Shown here one piece after another: positions 51,612 through 61,693 of a DNA stretch of 64,000 nucleotides. Source of the stretch: Planctomyces sp. (lineage in GTDB: Bacteria > Planctomycetota > Planctomycetia > Planctomycetales > Planctomycetaceae); NCBI GenBank assembly GCA_016795105.1, contig JAEUIH010000017.1:1-64000 (forward strand), given 5' to 3'. A program made the position numbers and the translations under genes. Within the stretch, counting starts at the first letter, position 1. Each line of letters begins with the position of its first letter. The notes beneath the pieces were generated by a model. That model ran no database searches and was not told the origin of the DNA. It worked only from the letters and a program-made list of their open reading frames with translations.

Positions 51612-52547
51612 TTATTCACTCAGCAACATGGCTGCTTCGGAATCAATCGCTTCCTCTTCAGCTCGCCGCACTCGCACCGGCAGCTCTCGATCCGGCCCCC
51701 GTCGATACAGAACGAGGGTCACTTCATTGCCCGCTGAGTTAAAAAACAGCTCATCAGTGAATCCCTTCATCATCAATAGCCCGCGTCCGCTTGCCAGCAG
51801 CAGCTCCGGGTTGTTGGCGCGTTCCAGTGCCGCAGCCACATCAAATCCCTTACCTTCGTCAGATACCTTCACCCAGAGCCCAAACGGACTCGCTGTTTCA
51901 GTCACTCGAATCAATCGACGCTTGTAAGGCATCAATTTTTCCCGTTCGGCGGCGATTTCAGAAAACTGACACGAACCGTCTTCGCGCAGGTCTGAAGACA
52001 ACTCCAGATTGCCATGATAAAAAGCATTCGCAAGCGCTTCTTCCAGCGCCATGCAGAAGTGATTTTCTACCGTCGTTCCACCCAGCGAAAATTCTGAAAT
52101 TCCCTGCAGAAGGCGATTTCGGAGCTGGGGAATCAGGCTGGATCGCGTTGCACACTTCAACTCTGTCACTCTCAAATGAGGAGATCTGACGATCACATCT
52201 TCCTGTATTGAGGGTGCCGAGCTCGTCATGATTGCAAATTCCTGCACGCGAAGGATCAGGCCGGACGGAGAGAGAGTTTCCCAAATCGCCAGCTTTTCAG
52301 CAATGTTGTGACAAACCCAGCGCGCAAGTGCAAATGGTTTTTCGCAAACTCGTCCACTTGACGACAGCTGCTGCGTTGAATCTCCATCGCGTACAACCCA
52401 GCTTCCGGCAGGGACTTTTGACAAATCAGCAGATTCCCACGCCTCGCAGCTTAGGTGCCTGATGCTGGGCTCCGGCAGCAGATTTCTGCACACGAGGAAT
52501 ACCTCGCGAAAGAAATCAGCGCGGTTGGAGACGATCAAAATCTGCAT
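51612..52547 (-). CDS. RsbW-like GHKL ATPase with N-terminal extension
   Basis: 311 residues from the ATG at 52547 with AAGGGG just upstream. The first ~125 residues (MQILIVSNRADFFREVFLVC) look like a degenerate receiver-type domain without the phosphoacceptor pattern I can identify. The C-terminal part (about 130-280) is a GHKL ATPase of the anti-sigma-factor kinase type: MALEEALANAFYHGN (N box), VSDEGKGFDVAAAL and ASGRGLLMMKGFTDEL. It would phosphorylate an anti-anti-sigma partner; none is adjacent. Co-transcribed with the FHA-GGDEF gene. Confidence 0.8.
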   Translation of the reverse strand: MQILIVSNRADFFREVFLVCRNLLPEPSIRHLSCEAWESADLSKVPAGSWVVRDGDSTQQLSSSGRVCEKPFALARWVCHNIAEKLAIWETLSPSGLILRVQEFAIMTSSAPSIQEDVIVRSPHLRVTELKCATRSSLIPQLRNRLLQGISEFSLGGTTVENHFCMALEEALANAFYHGNLELSSDLREDGSCQFSEIAAEREKLMPYKRRLIRVTETASPFGLWVKVSDEGKGFDVAAALERANNPELLLASGRGLLMMKGFTDELFFNSAGNEVTLVLYRRGPDRELPVRVRRAEEEAIDSEAAMLLSE

Positions 52548-52860
52548 TTGGCCCCTTTTCCCGCTGAGACCACACTTGAATTGTGAGATTTTCTACGCTT
52601 CGAATACTTTGTTTCCAAAAAACCACACTGGCGCGCCCATTTTGAGATTCGCCAATATTCGGGACGGTTTGATTCAACAAGTGTATCGATTTTGACACTT
52701 CTCCGAATCTCGTCGACTTCCAGGACAAATCCAGTTGAAACTTTTGTAATGACCGGCACAAGATTCGTACTAATACGGTAAAGTTTCACTCAATTAGAGT
52801 ATTCCGAACGGGTTTCGACGTCTTTCTGACTCCCTGATTGTGCACTCAACAACGTCAAAC

Positions 52861-53295
52861 ATGTTTACGCCAGGCCAATTTTTTCAGCGATTGCTCTCAT
52901 TCACAGTGCTTTTTGCACTATTGAACGGATCGCTGTTTGGCCCCATCCTCCACTCCCATAATTCCTGTTGTTCTGGTCAGCAAGCTCCAACCGCTGATAC
53001 GGAGTCTGCATCCAATTGTGCATGTCATTTCCATTTAGAGGCACGAGTCTCTGACGCCAGGACATGCCCAACTGACAAGACGACTGGTGATCATTCGAAA
53101 GGTGGGGATGAAACACCGCCCGAACATGATCAAAATTGCGGCATCTGTTTCGTTCTTGCACAGTTTGCCGTCACTTCATTCGAGTCTCATTTTGAGTTTC
53201 GCTCAGAACCTGCCGCAACCATTGTTCTGTTGAGCGAATCATGCACTGAAACAATAACTCCATCCGTTTCAGCCAGAGGTCCCCCGGTGATCTGA
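52861..53295 (+). CDS. Secreted Cys/His-rich small protein
   Basis: 144 residues from the ATG at 52861; a GTG at 52840 would add seven. Signal peptide (FTVLFALLNGSLFGPILH) then clusters of Cys and His: HSHNSCC, NCACHFH, and DQNCGICFVLAQ. The spacing suggests metal binding, and the layout recalls DUF2946-like proteins that occur near metal-transport genes, but I cannot confirm the family. The DUF1559 gene follows after 152 bp. No metal exporter lies nearby. Confidence 0.6.
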   Translation: MFTPGQFFQRLLSFTVLFALLNGSLFGPILHSHNSCCSGQQAPTADTESASNCACHFHLEARVSDARTCPTDKTTGDHSKGGDETPPEHDQNCGICFVLAQFAVTSFESHFEFRSEPAATIVLLSESCTETITPSVSARGPPVI

Positions 53296-53447
53296 GGCCT
53301 TCTTCAACGTGTGTTCCGCAGTGGTCATAGCCTCCTGCGTCGAACTCTGAAGCTTACGTTCCTCGGCACTCTTGATTCTTTACACCTTGCCGGTGTTGCG
53401 CTCATGCAATGATGCGCTTCGCTGACTCTCTGGATTTGGGGTTTTCC

Positions 53448-54377
53448 ATGATCTTCTCAACACACCGAAACGCGTCGCGTTTACGCGGTTTTACTCTGAT
53501 CGAACTTCTCGTTGTTATCGCCATCATTGCGATCCTGATCGCCTTACTCCTCCCCGCAGTGCAGCAGGCCCGCGAGGCCGCCCGCAGAACTCAGTGTCGA
53601 AACAATCTGAAGCAGATCGGACTCGCCCTTCACAACTACCACGATACCTTCAACACAATGCCTCCGGGCTGGATTGCAGTCGATGACACAGGGATGCCAA
53701 GCGCCCACGAAGGCACTAGTGGAATTGGTTGGGGCGCAATGATCCTGCCCTATATGGAGCAAAAGAACCTCTGGGAACGCTTTGACCCAAATTATTCCAT
53801 CGCCGACCCAGTCAATGCAGCGTTCATTTCATCGCTGGTCCCGGGCTATCGATGCCCGTCCGATCCTCAGCCTGATTACTTTGATATTCATGAAGAAGGG
53901 GGCGGCGCTGTGCTGGCTCGACTTCCAATCGCCAACTACATCGGATCCTTTGGTACCGAAGAACTTGATGGCTGCGAAAACACGCCTGGTGATCTTCCTG
54001 TCATGGCCAACGGTCAGTGTAAAGGAGATGGAGTGTTTTATCACCTCAGCAAAGTCAATCTGCGGGATATCACAGATGGAACATCCAACACGTTTATGGT
54101 TGGTGAGCGGAAGACGCTTGTCGCACTTGGCTGGTATTCAACATGGCCCGGAATGGTCCCTGAGGGAGAAGAAGCATTTCAGCGAGTTTGTGGATCCGCT
54201 GACCACCCACCGAATCACCCGGCCAACCATTTCGATGACTTCAGCAGCCGACATACGGGCGGAGCCAACTTTTGTCTGGGAGATGGTTCCGTGCGATTCA
54301 TCTCGGAAAATATTGATCAGGGGATTTACCAGAGCCTCGCCACAATTCAGGGTGGCGAAGTAGTGGGTGAATTCTGA
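53448..54377 (+). CDS. DUF1559 protein with type IV pilin-like N-terminus (second copy)
   Basis: 309 residues from the ATG at 53448, which places the prepilin cleavage motif ([19 protein letters not shown]) at residues 15-33; the in-frame ATG at 53409 would give an unusually long leader. DUF1559 blocks [20 protein letters not shown] and [17 protein letters not shown] are intact, with several Cys in the central region. Its 3' end overlaps the convergent MMPL exporter gene by 31 bp. Confidence 0.92.
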   Translation: MIFSTHRNASRLRGFTLIELLVVIAIIAILIALLLPAVQQAREAARRTQCRNNLKQIGLALHNYHDTFNTMPPGWIAVDDTGMPSAHEGTSGIGWGAMILPYMEQKNLWERFDPNYSIADPVNAAFISSLVPGYRCPSDPQPDYFDIHEEGGGAVLARLPIANYIGSFGTEELDGCENTPGDLPVMANGQCKGDGVFYHLSKVNLRDITDGTSNTFMVGERKTLVALGWYSTWPGMVPEGEEAFQRVCGSADHPPNHPANHFDDFSSRHTGGANFCLGDGSVRFISENIDQGIYQSLATIQGGEVVGEF

Positions 54378-56713
54378 TCGTTACTGGTTCCGGCTGACTC
54401 CTGCTTCTGCTCAATCATCTGCTTTTGTTCAAACCTTCTTCCGAACGGTGAAAGAAGTAGTGCGGGCAGAAGCAGGAGGTCTCCCAACAGAGCCGACGCA
54501 AGCAAACCCACCATCATCACCGCGAATCGACTTGTCGGTGCAAAGTCGCTCCCTGCAAATACCAGCAGCCCAAGTGAGCAGGTGACGGATGTCTGAATCA
54601 TTGCTCGACCACAGTGTCGGTATGAAAATAATACTGCTTCATACCGTGTCATTCCGGACGCCAGCGATCTCCTGAAGAACGTAAGGAAGTGCAGAGTATC
54701 GTCGACGGCGATTCCGAGGGCGACGCTGGCCGTCATGACGGATCCAATATCCATCGGAGCATCTGCCCAGCCCATAATCCCAAACATCAGTACGATCGGA
54801 AAAATATTCGACATCATTGCCAGGAGCCCGTTTAGCACTCCGGCCTCCACAACGGTCATTGTGATCGTAATGACAATAAGTGCAGAGATCATGCTGTCAA
54901 ACAAATCCAGCAGCAGCTGTCGCTGGATCTGGTGCACAAGCGGCATGACTCCGGTTGTGGAAATCCTGAGCCCCTCAATCGGACGATCATTGGCCCCCAG
55001 CGAAACGGGCCGAACGGCTTCTTCAACACTATTGAGCAATACACCATAGTCAATCGGCTCGATGGCACTGCACCGGGCGGTCAGCCTCCACGTTTCAATC
55101 GAATCCCCGTTCTTCAGAAATCCTGCCGTCTCCAGGACAGGTCGAATTCGGCGAACGGCCTGATTGACAGCCGCAATTTTCAACCGCTCAGGCATTCCGT
55201 TCATTGGCGGTAGCTCAGGAAAGAACGTCAACGCCGATGTGGAAGCAGACACGTTCTTTACAGAATGCACAGCTTTGTCAACCTGATGCAATCGCTCCAT
55301 TCGTTGTCGGTCACTCAGTCGACACGACTCGTCGAACGTAATCAGCACTTCGATGGGCACCAAATGCCCGATTCTCGCTTCAAGCCATCGATAGTCATCC
55401 AGCAGACGATGATCACTTTTGAAGAGAGTCTCAATGCGCACTGAGGCAGTCAGATTTGGAAGCCCCGCGGCACCGGCTAACATCAGCCCGAACAGAGTGG
55501 TCAGTGACAACAGATTTCTTTGACTCAGAAAACTGCAGAGGTGATACCATCCATCTTTCTGGTTCTCCTCCACAACCGCTGGCATCGTCGATTCGGGGGA
55601 CGTTCTCCTCAATGGAAACATCAGCAACCCGCAGGGTATTACGGTCAGCACCGATGCAGCCGTCAGACACACACCCACCGTCGAATACACGCCAAACAAA
55701 CGAATTGGCTCCAGGCCGCTGACCATCAGTGAAGCAGTGCCCATCGCCGTCGTCGCTGCGGACAGAGTACACGGAAGCCACCCATCGTGAAAACAGTGAA
55801 TCGCCGCTTCCTGAGGTGACCTGGTTGCGAGGGCCTCAAAGTAATAGTTCGCCAGATGTATCCCGCCAGCGACTGCAATTACCTGAATCAGGGGCGGAAT
55901 AATAATCAATAACGCACTCAGAGTTTCACCGCTGAAGTGAATAATCGCAAGCGTCGTGCCCTGACAGAAAAGTGCAGTACCAAACACCAGCAATGCTCCG
56001 CGGAATGATCGAAGAGATATCCAGCAGATTACGAAAATGACGATTCCCGACGGACCCGCCCATGTCGAAAGTGAACTCTGGCTGGCCTCGTCAACTGTCA
56101 GCCCGTCTATCACCGGTCCGGCAAGATGTATCTCCGATTCATCGATACTGAAACACAACACGATCGCTCGTCGGATGAGATGAACGACGTGTGCTCGTTC
56201 CGCCAGGCCCTCTCGAGTGAACATCAGGATGACACATGTCGAAGAACCATCGCGGCCAACCTGAGTTCCCATTAAACGGCGGATCGCGGCTTCCCGCGAA
56301 ATCAAAGGTCGCTGAGCCCCCTGAATGACGTTTTCGTCTTCTGATGCCGTCCCGTCAGCAGGTCCAGCACTCGTCATTGACAGCAAAGTTCTCCGGCCAC
56401 AAATCACGGAGTGAAAATATGGTTTCCCGTCTGCTCGGCGAAATATTGCTGCCGTTTCAAACGCGTGCACGAGCTTATCAAGTCGTTCGTCTTCAACTCG
56501 ACACTCGTCCCAGCCTGCGATGACGGCGTCTCCGGGACCAAACAACTCCGTAAAATGGTCATAGTCGGCGCGAGCACTGAACTCCGGCCCCACCCAGTCA
56601 ATTGGAGAATTATTGTTGGCTCGCAAAGCCATTGCTGCCCCATAGACAATAAACGGCAGCAACAGCAGACCGTATGCAGCAAGGAGACGGATGCGAGCGT
56701 AAGTGTTCAGCAT
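54347..56713 (-). CDS. MMPL/RND-family membrane exporter
   Basis: 788 residues with about 12 membrane helices in two halves. N-terminal helix ([18 protein letters not shown]) followed by a periplasmic domain (about 35-215), then helices with the RND/MMPL pattern ([41 protein letters not shown]), a second periplasmic domain and helices ending in [25 protein letters not shown] proteins export lipids such as mycobacterial glycolipids and hopanoids. The TGA of the NnrU/ICMT-like gene abuts its ATG. In this setting a lipid-exporter role is the best inference. Confidence 0.87.
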   Translation of the reverse strand: MLNTYARIRLLAAYGLLLLPFIVYGAAMALRANNNSPIDWVGPEFSARADYDHFTELFGPGDAVIAGWDECRVEDERLDKLVHAFETAAIFRRADGKPYFHSVICGRRTLLSMTSAGPADGTASEDENVIQGAQRPLISREAAIRRLMGTQVGRDGSSTCVILMFTREGLAERAHVVHLIRRAIVLCFSIDESEIHLAGPVIDGLTVDEASQSSLSTWAGPSGIVIFVICWISLRSFRGALLVFGTALFCQGTTLAIIHFSGETLSALLIIIPPLIQVIAVAGGIHLANYYFEALATRSPQEAAIHCFHDGWLPCTLSAATTAMGTASLMVSGLEPIRLFGVYSTVGVCLTAASVLTVIPCGLLMFPLRRTSPESTMPAVVEENQKDGWYHLCSFLSQRNLLSLTTLFGLMLAGAAGLPNLTASVRIETLFKSDHRLLDDYRWLEARIGHLVPIEVLITFDESCRLSDRQRMERLHQVDKAVHSVKNVSASTSALTFFPELPPMNGMPERLKIAAVNQAVRRIRPVLETAGFLKNGDSIETWRLTARCSAIEPIDYGVLLNSVEEAVRPVSLGANDRPIEGLRISTTGVMPLVHQIQRQLLLDLFDSMISALIVITITMTVVEAGVLNGLLAMMSNIFPIVLMFGIMGWADAPMDIGSVMTASVALGIAVDDTLHFLTFFRRSLASGMTRYEAVLFSYRHCGRAMIQTSVTCSLGLLVFAGSDFAPTSRFAVMMVGLLASALLGDLLLLPALLLSPFGRRFEQKQMIEQKQESAGTSNDQNSPTTSPP

Positions 56714-57538
56714 TCACGCAGCCAATCGGGGTTGATCCGACTCATTCATCGTGTCAATGACATTCAACTCGCCGTCTTTCGAAACTTCCATACCCTCAGA
56801 ACGCGACTTCGGAAAAACGAATATCGGATAGCCCGGCACTCTCCCCCGATAGTTGCGATATGAATCCCCGAGAAAAAACTCCAGCCGTTCGTCTTTTAGC
56901 CAGCTGCCGATAAAAATGTAGACTGTCCAGACGCCCGTCAGTACAGCATGGTCCAAAGTCATGGTTGGCACAAACCAGATTAATCCAAGAAAGCTCAGAT
57001 AAATCGGATGCCTGAACCAGCGATAAAGAGATCGTTCTTCAAACTCGCGACGAGGAAGTCGTTTTCCGTTCCACCAATATAGCCATGGAGTGAGTCCCGT
57101 CTGATACCCCAGTCCACTCAGGTACAAACTGTAAAACAACATCACCCACGAGCCATAGAATCCGCAGAGGATAAACGTCTTACCCGTCGCAGTTAAATCC
57201 CAGACAAGTGTTGATGTCGTTTGCCAGCACTGAAACAACAGATGGAGACTTCCACAGGTCACAAGACAGAATACAAGTCCATAGAACTCGGACGGTATCC
57301 ATCGTTTCAGCCGTCGACTCACGGCCGGATGAAGCATCAGGCTGTGCGGGATCGCAAACTGAAACGCGAGCAACATGTCGATTGCCAGCCAGTCAGTACT
57401 CTCCTGAATTCCCCCGAATCTGAGGAATTCAAACAACGAAACGACTGTAATTGCGAAGCATGCCTGAGTCCCCAGTCCAAAAATCAATCCCGGAAGTCGC
57501 CTTAGATCACCGAGGCTTTTCCGCAACAAAACAGCCAT
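56714..57538 (-). CDS. NnrU/ICMT-like integral membrane methyltransferase-family protein
   Basis: 274 residues with six or seven hydrophobic helices. The C-terminal half has RHPIYLSFLGLIWF and KDERLEFFLGDSYRNYRGRVPGYP, the RHP and Glu-Tyr patterns of the isoprenylcysteine/phospholipid methyltransferase group, which includes SrsB of the Streptomyces griseus phenolic-lipid set. The N-terminal half resembles NnrU-type proteins. A methyl donor-dependent modification of a membrane lipid is plausible. It overlaps the upstream SAM-methyltransferase gene by 32 bp and abuts the exporter gene. Confidence 0.75.
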   Translation of the reverse strand: MAVLLRKSLGDLRRLPGLIFGLGTQACFAITVVSLFEFLRFGGIQESTDWLAIDMLLAFQFAIPHSLMLHPAVSRRLKRWIPSEFYGLVFCLVTCGSLHLLFQCWQTTSTLVWDLTATGKTFILCGFYGSWVMLFYSLYLSGLGYQTGLTPWLYWWNGKRLPRREFEERSLYRWFRHPIYLSFLGLIWFVPTMTLDHAVLTGVWTVYIFIGSWLKDERLEFFLGDSYRNYRGRVPGYPIFVFPKSRSEGMEVSKDGELNVIDTMNESDQPRLAA

Positions 57539-58343
57539 ACCGCATAGACCTTGTGTTATAGGCGTCGAGGATCGTCTGGAAACGATCGAGAAAAATCAGC
57601 TGCCCTCGATCAATCAGCTTCGCAATCGGGCGAACCGACAGTCGATCAACTCTGTCCCGGCAAATCTCCCATGTTCTTGATACCTGATCCGTCCAGTCGA
57701 GCGTCTTCTGCATCTTCAGACCCGCGTCAGCGAGCCAGCCCTCGTAATCGTTCATCGTTCCCAGCGATGGACAGAAAAAGCCTTCACATACGTCATAGAC
57801 TCGCTGGCGTCCCACTTCATCGAGAGGCTCATCACCTGCCAGCCATGCACAGATTGCGACTCGACCTCCAGGACGAAGCCATCCCGACATACGTCTGAAA
57901 AAAGCTGGCTTATCAAACAGGTGTTCTGTGCATTCAATACTCCATGCCACGTCAAAGCTCTCAGGACTGAATTCAACTTTTTCTGCATCTTCGCAAATGA
58001 ATCGGGTCTTCTTCTTTGTGCCGTTAAGCCAGGAACTCGTTGTCGCCCATCGCTGCTGAAACGGACTGAGTGTCACTCCGGTCACCTGACAATTGTGATG
58101 TCGGGCAAGATGAATCGAAGACCCACCCATTCCACACCCAATATCGACAACCTGATCGCCGTCTCTGACACCCGCTTCGCGAATGACGCGTTCCGTCAAC
58201 TGACGTGCCGCGACCTTTGGTGACTCGTCAGCTGACCAGAGCCCGTGATGGATGTGCTGCCCCCACAGGACGCGGTAAAACAGTGTTGAAACGTTGTAGT
58301 GATTGCGAATGACTCGCTTCTCTACGGAAGGACAGGATATCAT
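57507..58343 (-). CDS. SAM-dependent methyltransferase (tocopherol/cyclopropane-like)
   Basis: 278 residues, soluble. The SAM-binding motif is VVDIGCGMGGSSIHLARHHNC, with later SFDVAWSIECTEHLFDKPAFFRR and LRPGGRVAICAWLAGDEP. It resembles gamma-tocopherol and related small-molecule methyltransferases, including the N-terminal HYNVSTLFYRVLWGQHIHHGLW region typical of that group. The ATG at 58343 lies 39 bp after the YceI stop. A methyl acceptor such as a quinol or phenolic lipid is inference from its neighbours. Confidence 0.85.
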   Translation of the reverse strand: MISCPSVEKRVIRNHYNVSTLFYRVLWGQHIHHGLWSADESPKVAARQLTERVIREAGVRDGDQVVDIGCGMGGSSIHLARHHNCQVTGVTLSPFQQRWATTSSWLNGTKKKTRFICEDAEKVEFSPESFDVAWSIECTEHLFDKPAFFRRMSGWLRPGGRVAICAWLAGDEPLDEVGRQRVYDVCEGFFCPSLGTMNDYEGWLADAGLKMQKTLDWTDQVSRTWEICRDRVDRLSVRPIAKLIDRGQLIFLDRFQTILDAYNTRSMRYGCFVAEKPR

Positions 58344-58382
58344 TTGAGCCCTAACTCTGAATTCTGAAGATATTCGTGCACG

Positions 58383-59072
58383 TTACTTTGATGCTTCAAA
58401 AACAATGTCGCCGTAGACGCGAAGCTGATTTGCGACGCCAACGGCCCCAAAAGCCTTCTTGAATGGCGTTATACCGAAGTTCGTCTGCAGAAGATTGAAG
58501 TTCCCTTTCAATCGCTTCGTACCATCCTGCTCGGCCATCTCGGCCTCGAATTTCAAAGTTCGACTGACGCCTCGCAACGAAAACTCGCCACTCAACTCAT
58601 ACAGAGGATTTCCTTTGGGACTCTCTTTCGAAAGTTGGCGACAGGAATCGATCTTAAAGGTTGCCGTTGGGTACTTGCGCACATAGAGGATCGAATCCGC
58701 TTTCATGTTTGTATTCACCTGCTGCCGAGTAGATGCGTCCGTGGTACCTCCGAGCCCAACGTATCGACGAGCCTTCGCGGTGTCCGCATCAAACGAAGAC
58801 ATGTCGAATACGAATTCCCCGGCCCCCTGGTCTCCTTCTGCCAAATCCAGGTGCCCACTCTTCAGCTTGCCCTCGATTCCATGATCATGTCCCAATCCCG
58901 TCTTTCCCACGAAGATATATACCCGACTGGTCTCAACATTGACCTGAAGTCCGGATTCACTCTTCTCCGCTCGCGGTGAGTTCTCGTCGTTCACCGTCTC
59001 TGACGAAATCTGAGACAAAACGAATCCACTGCTCAGCCAAAACACAAGCCCCAAAAACACGCCTGATTTCAT
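58383..59072 (-). CDS. YceI-family lipid-binding protein
   Basis: 229 residues with a signal peptide (MKSGVFLGLVFWLSSGFVLS). YceI beta-barrel features: GLQVNVETSRVYIFVGKTGLGHDHGIEG, FVFDMSSFDADTAKARRYVG, YELSGEFSLRGVSRTLKFEAEM and NFGITPFKKAFGAVGVANQLRVYGDIVFEA. Members bind polyisoprenoid or other amphipathic lipids in the periplasm. Its ATG is preceded by AAGGGAG (59082-59088 on the minus strand). It is the first gene of the leftward operon and is divergent from the BlaI-like gene. Confidence 0.9.
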   Translation of the reverse strand: MKSGVFLGLVFWLSSGFVLSQISSETVNDENSPRAEKSESGLQVNVETSRVYIFVGKTGLGHDHGIEGKLKSGHLDLAEGDQGAGEFVFDMSSFDADTAKARRYVGLGGTTDASTRQQVNTNMKADSILYVRKYPTATFKIDSCRQLSKESPKGNPLYELSGEFSLRGVSRTLKFEAEMAEQDGTKRLKGNFNLLQTNFGITPFKKAFGAVGVANQLRVYGDIVFEASK

Positions 59073-59288
59073 TTGTCCGTACTCCCTTAAAACCTCGAGC
59101 CATCCTGAAGAGTGTCAATACCGGGAACGGCTCCAATTCGGAGGATCAGCAGATTTCAGTCAGTTCGCTCTTGACCATCTTCCGAAGAATCACGACCATC
59201 CGTGGGGAAGAAATACTATAAATGTCGTTTTTATGTCGAGACCGATTTTCGCGATTTCCGCGAATGGCGAACAAGTCCGAGGTGCAGA
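59073..59288. promoter_or_regulatory. Divergent control region between YceI and BlaI operons
   Basis: Both operons start here. The word GACCATC recurs at 59173-59179 and 59194-59200 (21 bp apart, two helical turns). ATACTATAAAT at 59213-59223 is a possible -10 for the rightward operon without a good -35. A 17 bp dyad TTCGCG-5-CGCGAA lies at 59248-59264, just before the BlaI ribosome site. These are candidate operators; the classical BlaI operator word was not recognised. Confidence 0.5.
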
Positions 59289-59663
59289 GTGAAGGAATAT
59301 CGACTGACTCGATATGAGTTACAGCTAATGGACGTTCTCTGGAATCTCGGAGAAGCAACCGTTCAGGATGTCTGTGACCGTATTGAACGTGACCTTGCTT
59401 ACACCACCGTGATGACCACTCTGAATTTGCTCGTCACAAAGAAAAACGTGCTTTCCAGGACAAAACGTGGTCGTGCATTCGTTTATACACCTTTGGTGTC
59501 GAGAAACGAAGTTTCGCGTTCTATCCTGTCTGATCTGAAGGCAGTGCTGTTCGGAAATCAACTTCCAACGATGATGTTGAGCCTGATGGATGATTCGGAG
59601 ATTTCGGCTCAGGACAGCGAGGTTCTCAAGGAGGCGATCCAGAGGCTGGAGAAGAATCAGTGA
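59289..59663 (+). CDS. BlaI/MecI-family transcriptional repressor
   Basis: 124 residues from the GTG at 59289, chosen because GAGGT lies 5 bases upstream and the size then fits the family; the frame extends to a GTG at 59202. The winged-helix part has RYELQLMDVLWNLGEATVQDVCDRIERDLAYTTVMTTLNLLVTKKNVLSRTKRGRAFVYTPLVSR, followed by a dimerisation helix. BlaI is cleaved when its M56 protease partner senses stress, which releases target promoters. The gene overlaps the M56 gene by 4 bp. Confidence 0.88.
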   Translation: MKEYRLTRYELQLMDVLWNLGEATVQDVCDRIERDLAYTTVMTTLNLLVTKKNVLSRTKRGRAFVYTPLVSRNEVSRSILSDLKAVLFGNQLPTMMLSLMDDSEISAQDSEVLKEAIQRLEKNQ

Positions 59664-60775
59664 CATTCGCGTTTGCTGAATTCTGGGTTTCAATGACCCT
59701 CCAGTGCACTTTGCTGTTGTCACTGGTTGCATGGCTTTCGCGTCGCGAAACAAATTCAGTGATTCGTGATCACCTCTGGTCGTCCTGCTATCTGTTGATC
59801 CTTGTCTTGTGGACGATTGGATTCCTCTTTCCGCACCTCAGACTGTTGCCAGACCCGGACCTGCTGAGCCTGAACAAGCCGGTGGCTGGCGTGGAGGTCC
59901 TGGAACGAATTCTGCAGCTCATCGGAATTGTATGGGTCGCTGGAGTTGCACTATTGTCCATCGGCCTCGTCATTTCACTGCTCCAGACATCGCAGATTGT
60001 CAGGAAGTCATCTCCCTGGAACAGTGGGATCGAAGACTGTGAAGTTTGTCTTCGGGAGTTCGGCGTTGAGACTCGAACAACTCCTCTGGCTCTGGTTCCC
60101 TTTTGCTGGCAATTCCATCGGCCAATCATTGTGATTCCACAATGTATGCTCGATTATCCTGAATCGGAACTGCGAGCCATTCTCCGGCATGAACTTGGTC
60201 ATCTTGTTTCACGTCACCCCTTCCAGCTCTTTCTTCAACGGCTGGCTGAAATACTCTTCTGGTACCTGCCATATATGTGGAAGTGCTCTGAAATGGCGGC
60301 GATGCAGCGAGAGCTTGTTGCCGACGCATGGGCAGTTCGAAATAAAGAAGATGCAGGTGCTTTGCTTCAGGGCCTCCTGCGTCTCTCCGAGCAACCAATG
60401 GGTAAAACACCTCGAATGCCCTCCGGACTCAGTTTCGCAGGCCATGGAAGTCTGCTTCAGCACCGTGTCGATTCACTTCTGCGCCTTGTGTCTGCAAGAC
60501 CTGCGAAATCCTCAAGAGCCGGTCGCAGCTTGATTCTGCTGTGTATTGCAGCGATCGGCCTAGGAATCATCTGGCTGCCAGTGAATCCCTATGCCAGCCA
60601 CAGATCACTCGTCTCCCCATGGCCAAAGGTCTCCGCATCAGCCCTGAAAGGAATGGGGATCTCAGTCAGAGACTTCGAAATCGACAACCACCGATTACAT
60701 GAACATCCTCACTCAACAAACAGCACACCAAAGTCATTACCGTCCAACGGTCTGAATCAAAGGACCGCATTTTGA
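59660..60775 (+). CDS. M56 (BlaR1-like) membrane metalloprotease without sensor domain
   Basis: 371 residues starting at a GTG that overlaps the BlaI stop. Four hydrophobic helices (about 12-30, 40-60, 85-108 and near the C-terminus 285-305) flank a cytoplasmic zinc-protease loop with HELGH at 177-181 and the downstream Glu in [11 protein letters not shown]. BlaR1 of staphylococci has an additional penicillin-binding sensor domain of about 250 residues; that is absent here, so the signal is probably not a direct beta-lactam. It should cleave the BlaI-like repressor. Overlaps the next gene by 4 bp. Confidence 0.88.
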   Translation: MTFAFAEFWVSMTLQCTLLLSLVAWLSRRETNSVIRDHLWSSCYLLILVLWTIGFLFPHLRLLPDPDLLSLNKPVAGVEVLERILQLIGIVWVAGVALLSIGLVISLLQTSQIVRKSSPWNSGIEDCEVCLREFGVETRTTPLALVPFCWQFHRPIIVIPQCMLDYPESELRAILRHELGHLVSRHPFQLFLQRLAEILFWYLPYMWKCSEMAAMQRELVADAWAVRNKEDAGALLQGLLRLSEQPMGKTPRMPSGLSFAGHGSLLQHRVDSLLRLVSARPAKSSRAGRSLILLCIAAIGLGIIWLPVNPYASHRSLVSPWPKVSASALKGMGISVRDFEIDNHRLHEHPHSTNSTPKSLPSNGLNQRTAF

Positions 60776-61689
60776 TCGCCTCGTCAGAAAAATCGGCCAA
60801 AATCGCCAGAAATGGGTCGAACCGATATCAGCTCATGGATTCTCGAAACCGCTATGGGATGACAGTCCTGGAGTTACTGGTCGTCATTGGGATCGTGACT
60901 TTGCTGCTCGCCCTGGTACTGCCTGCTGTACAGAGTGCTCGTGAAAGCGCGAGACGCCTGCATTGCACCAACAACCTGCGACAAATTGGACTTGCTCTGC
61001 ATCAGTCACACGACCTGAACACTAGACTGCCGCCTGGCTGGACTGAATCCAAAACAACTCAAACAGCATGGGCATGGACAACCGTTATTCTTCCTCATAT
61101 CGAACAGTCCGGGGTCTATGAATCGATTGACCATACCAGGGGTATCGATGCCGAAGCTCATGCTGAAATCCGAAAGACTCCCCTGGCAATGATGATCTGC
61201 CCCTCTGACCTCGTTCCTCCGTCGTTCTCACTGTACGCAGCTGCTCAGGATGATGAAGTTCACAGCGTTCAACCATCAGAGCCGTCCGTACTTGTTGAAC
61301 TGCCGTCAGCGAACTACGTTGGCATCTTTGGAAACACGGATCCGGATGCAGTGGACGGACATTCGGGAAATGGTACTTTTCTTGAAAACGATGGACTCGG
61401 CTGGAAAGACCTGACCCAGGGTTTAAGCCACGTGATGATTGTAAGTGAGCGAACTGCCAGAAAGCTGCCTTCAACATGGCTCGGTGTCCGTCAGGATGGT
61501 GAGGATGCAGAAGCCAGAATGACTGGTCATGCATGGCTTGGACCCAACCGACAAGACGCTGACGAATGTGAACTCGACAGCCGGCATGCAGACCTGATTA
61601 ATGTCCTTTTTGCTGATGGCCATGTGGAAGCCGTGTCCGACGCGGTAGACCAGACTGTCTATCGACGGATGGCTCGAAGAAACGAATAA
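60772..61689 (+). CDS. DUF1559 protein inside the BlaI/BlaR1 operon
   Basis: 305 residues from a TTG that overlaps the M56 stop (TTGA); an ATG at 60835 gives an 8-residue prepilin leader and is an equally good start. The prepilin motif is [24 protein letters not shown], less standard than the other two copies, followed by [23 protein letters not shown] and a C-terminal [14 protein letters not shown]. It is unusual to find a pseudopilin-like protein between a repressor-protease pair and biosynthetic enzymes. It precedes the methyltransferase gene by 4 bp. Confidence 0.88.
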   Translation: MIASSEKSAKIARNGSNRYQLMDSRNRYGMTVLELLVVIGIVTLLLALVLPAVQSARESARRLHCTNNLRQIGLALHQSHDLNTRLPPGWTESKTTQTAWAWTTVILPHIEQSGVYESIDHTRGIDAEAHAEIRKTPLAMMICPSDLVPPSFSLYAAAQDDEVHSVQPSEPSVLVELPSANYVGIFGNTDPDAVDGHSGNGTFLENDGLGWKDLTQGLSHVMIVSERTARKLPSTWLGVRQDGEDAEARMTGHAWLGPNRQDADECELDSRHADLINVLFADGHVEAVSDAVDQTVYRRMARRNE

Positions 61690-61693
61690 TACT

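Noticed and set aside
59202-59288. Longer GTG start for the BlaI-like gene
   Set aside because: The extra 29 residues cover the likely promoter and dyad; a ribosome site stands before the GTG at 59289.
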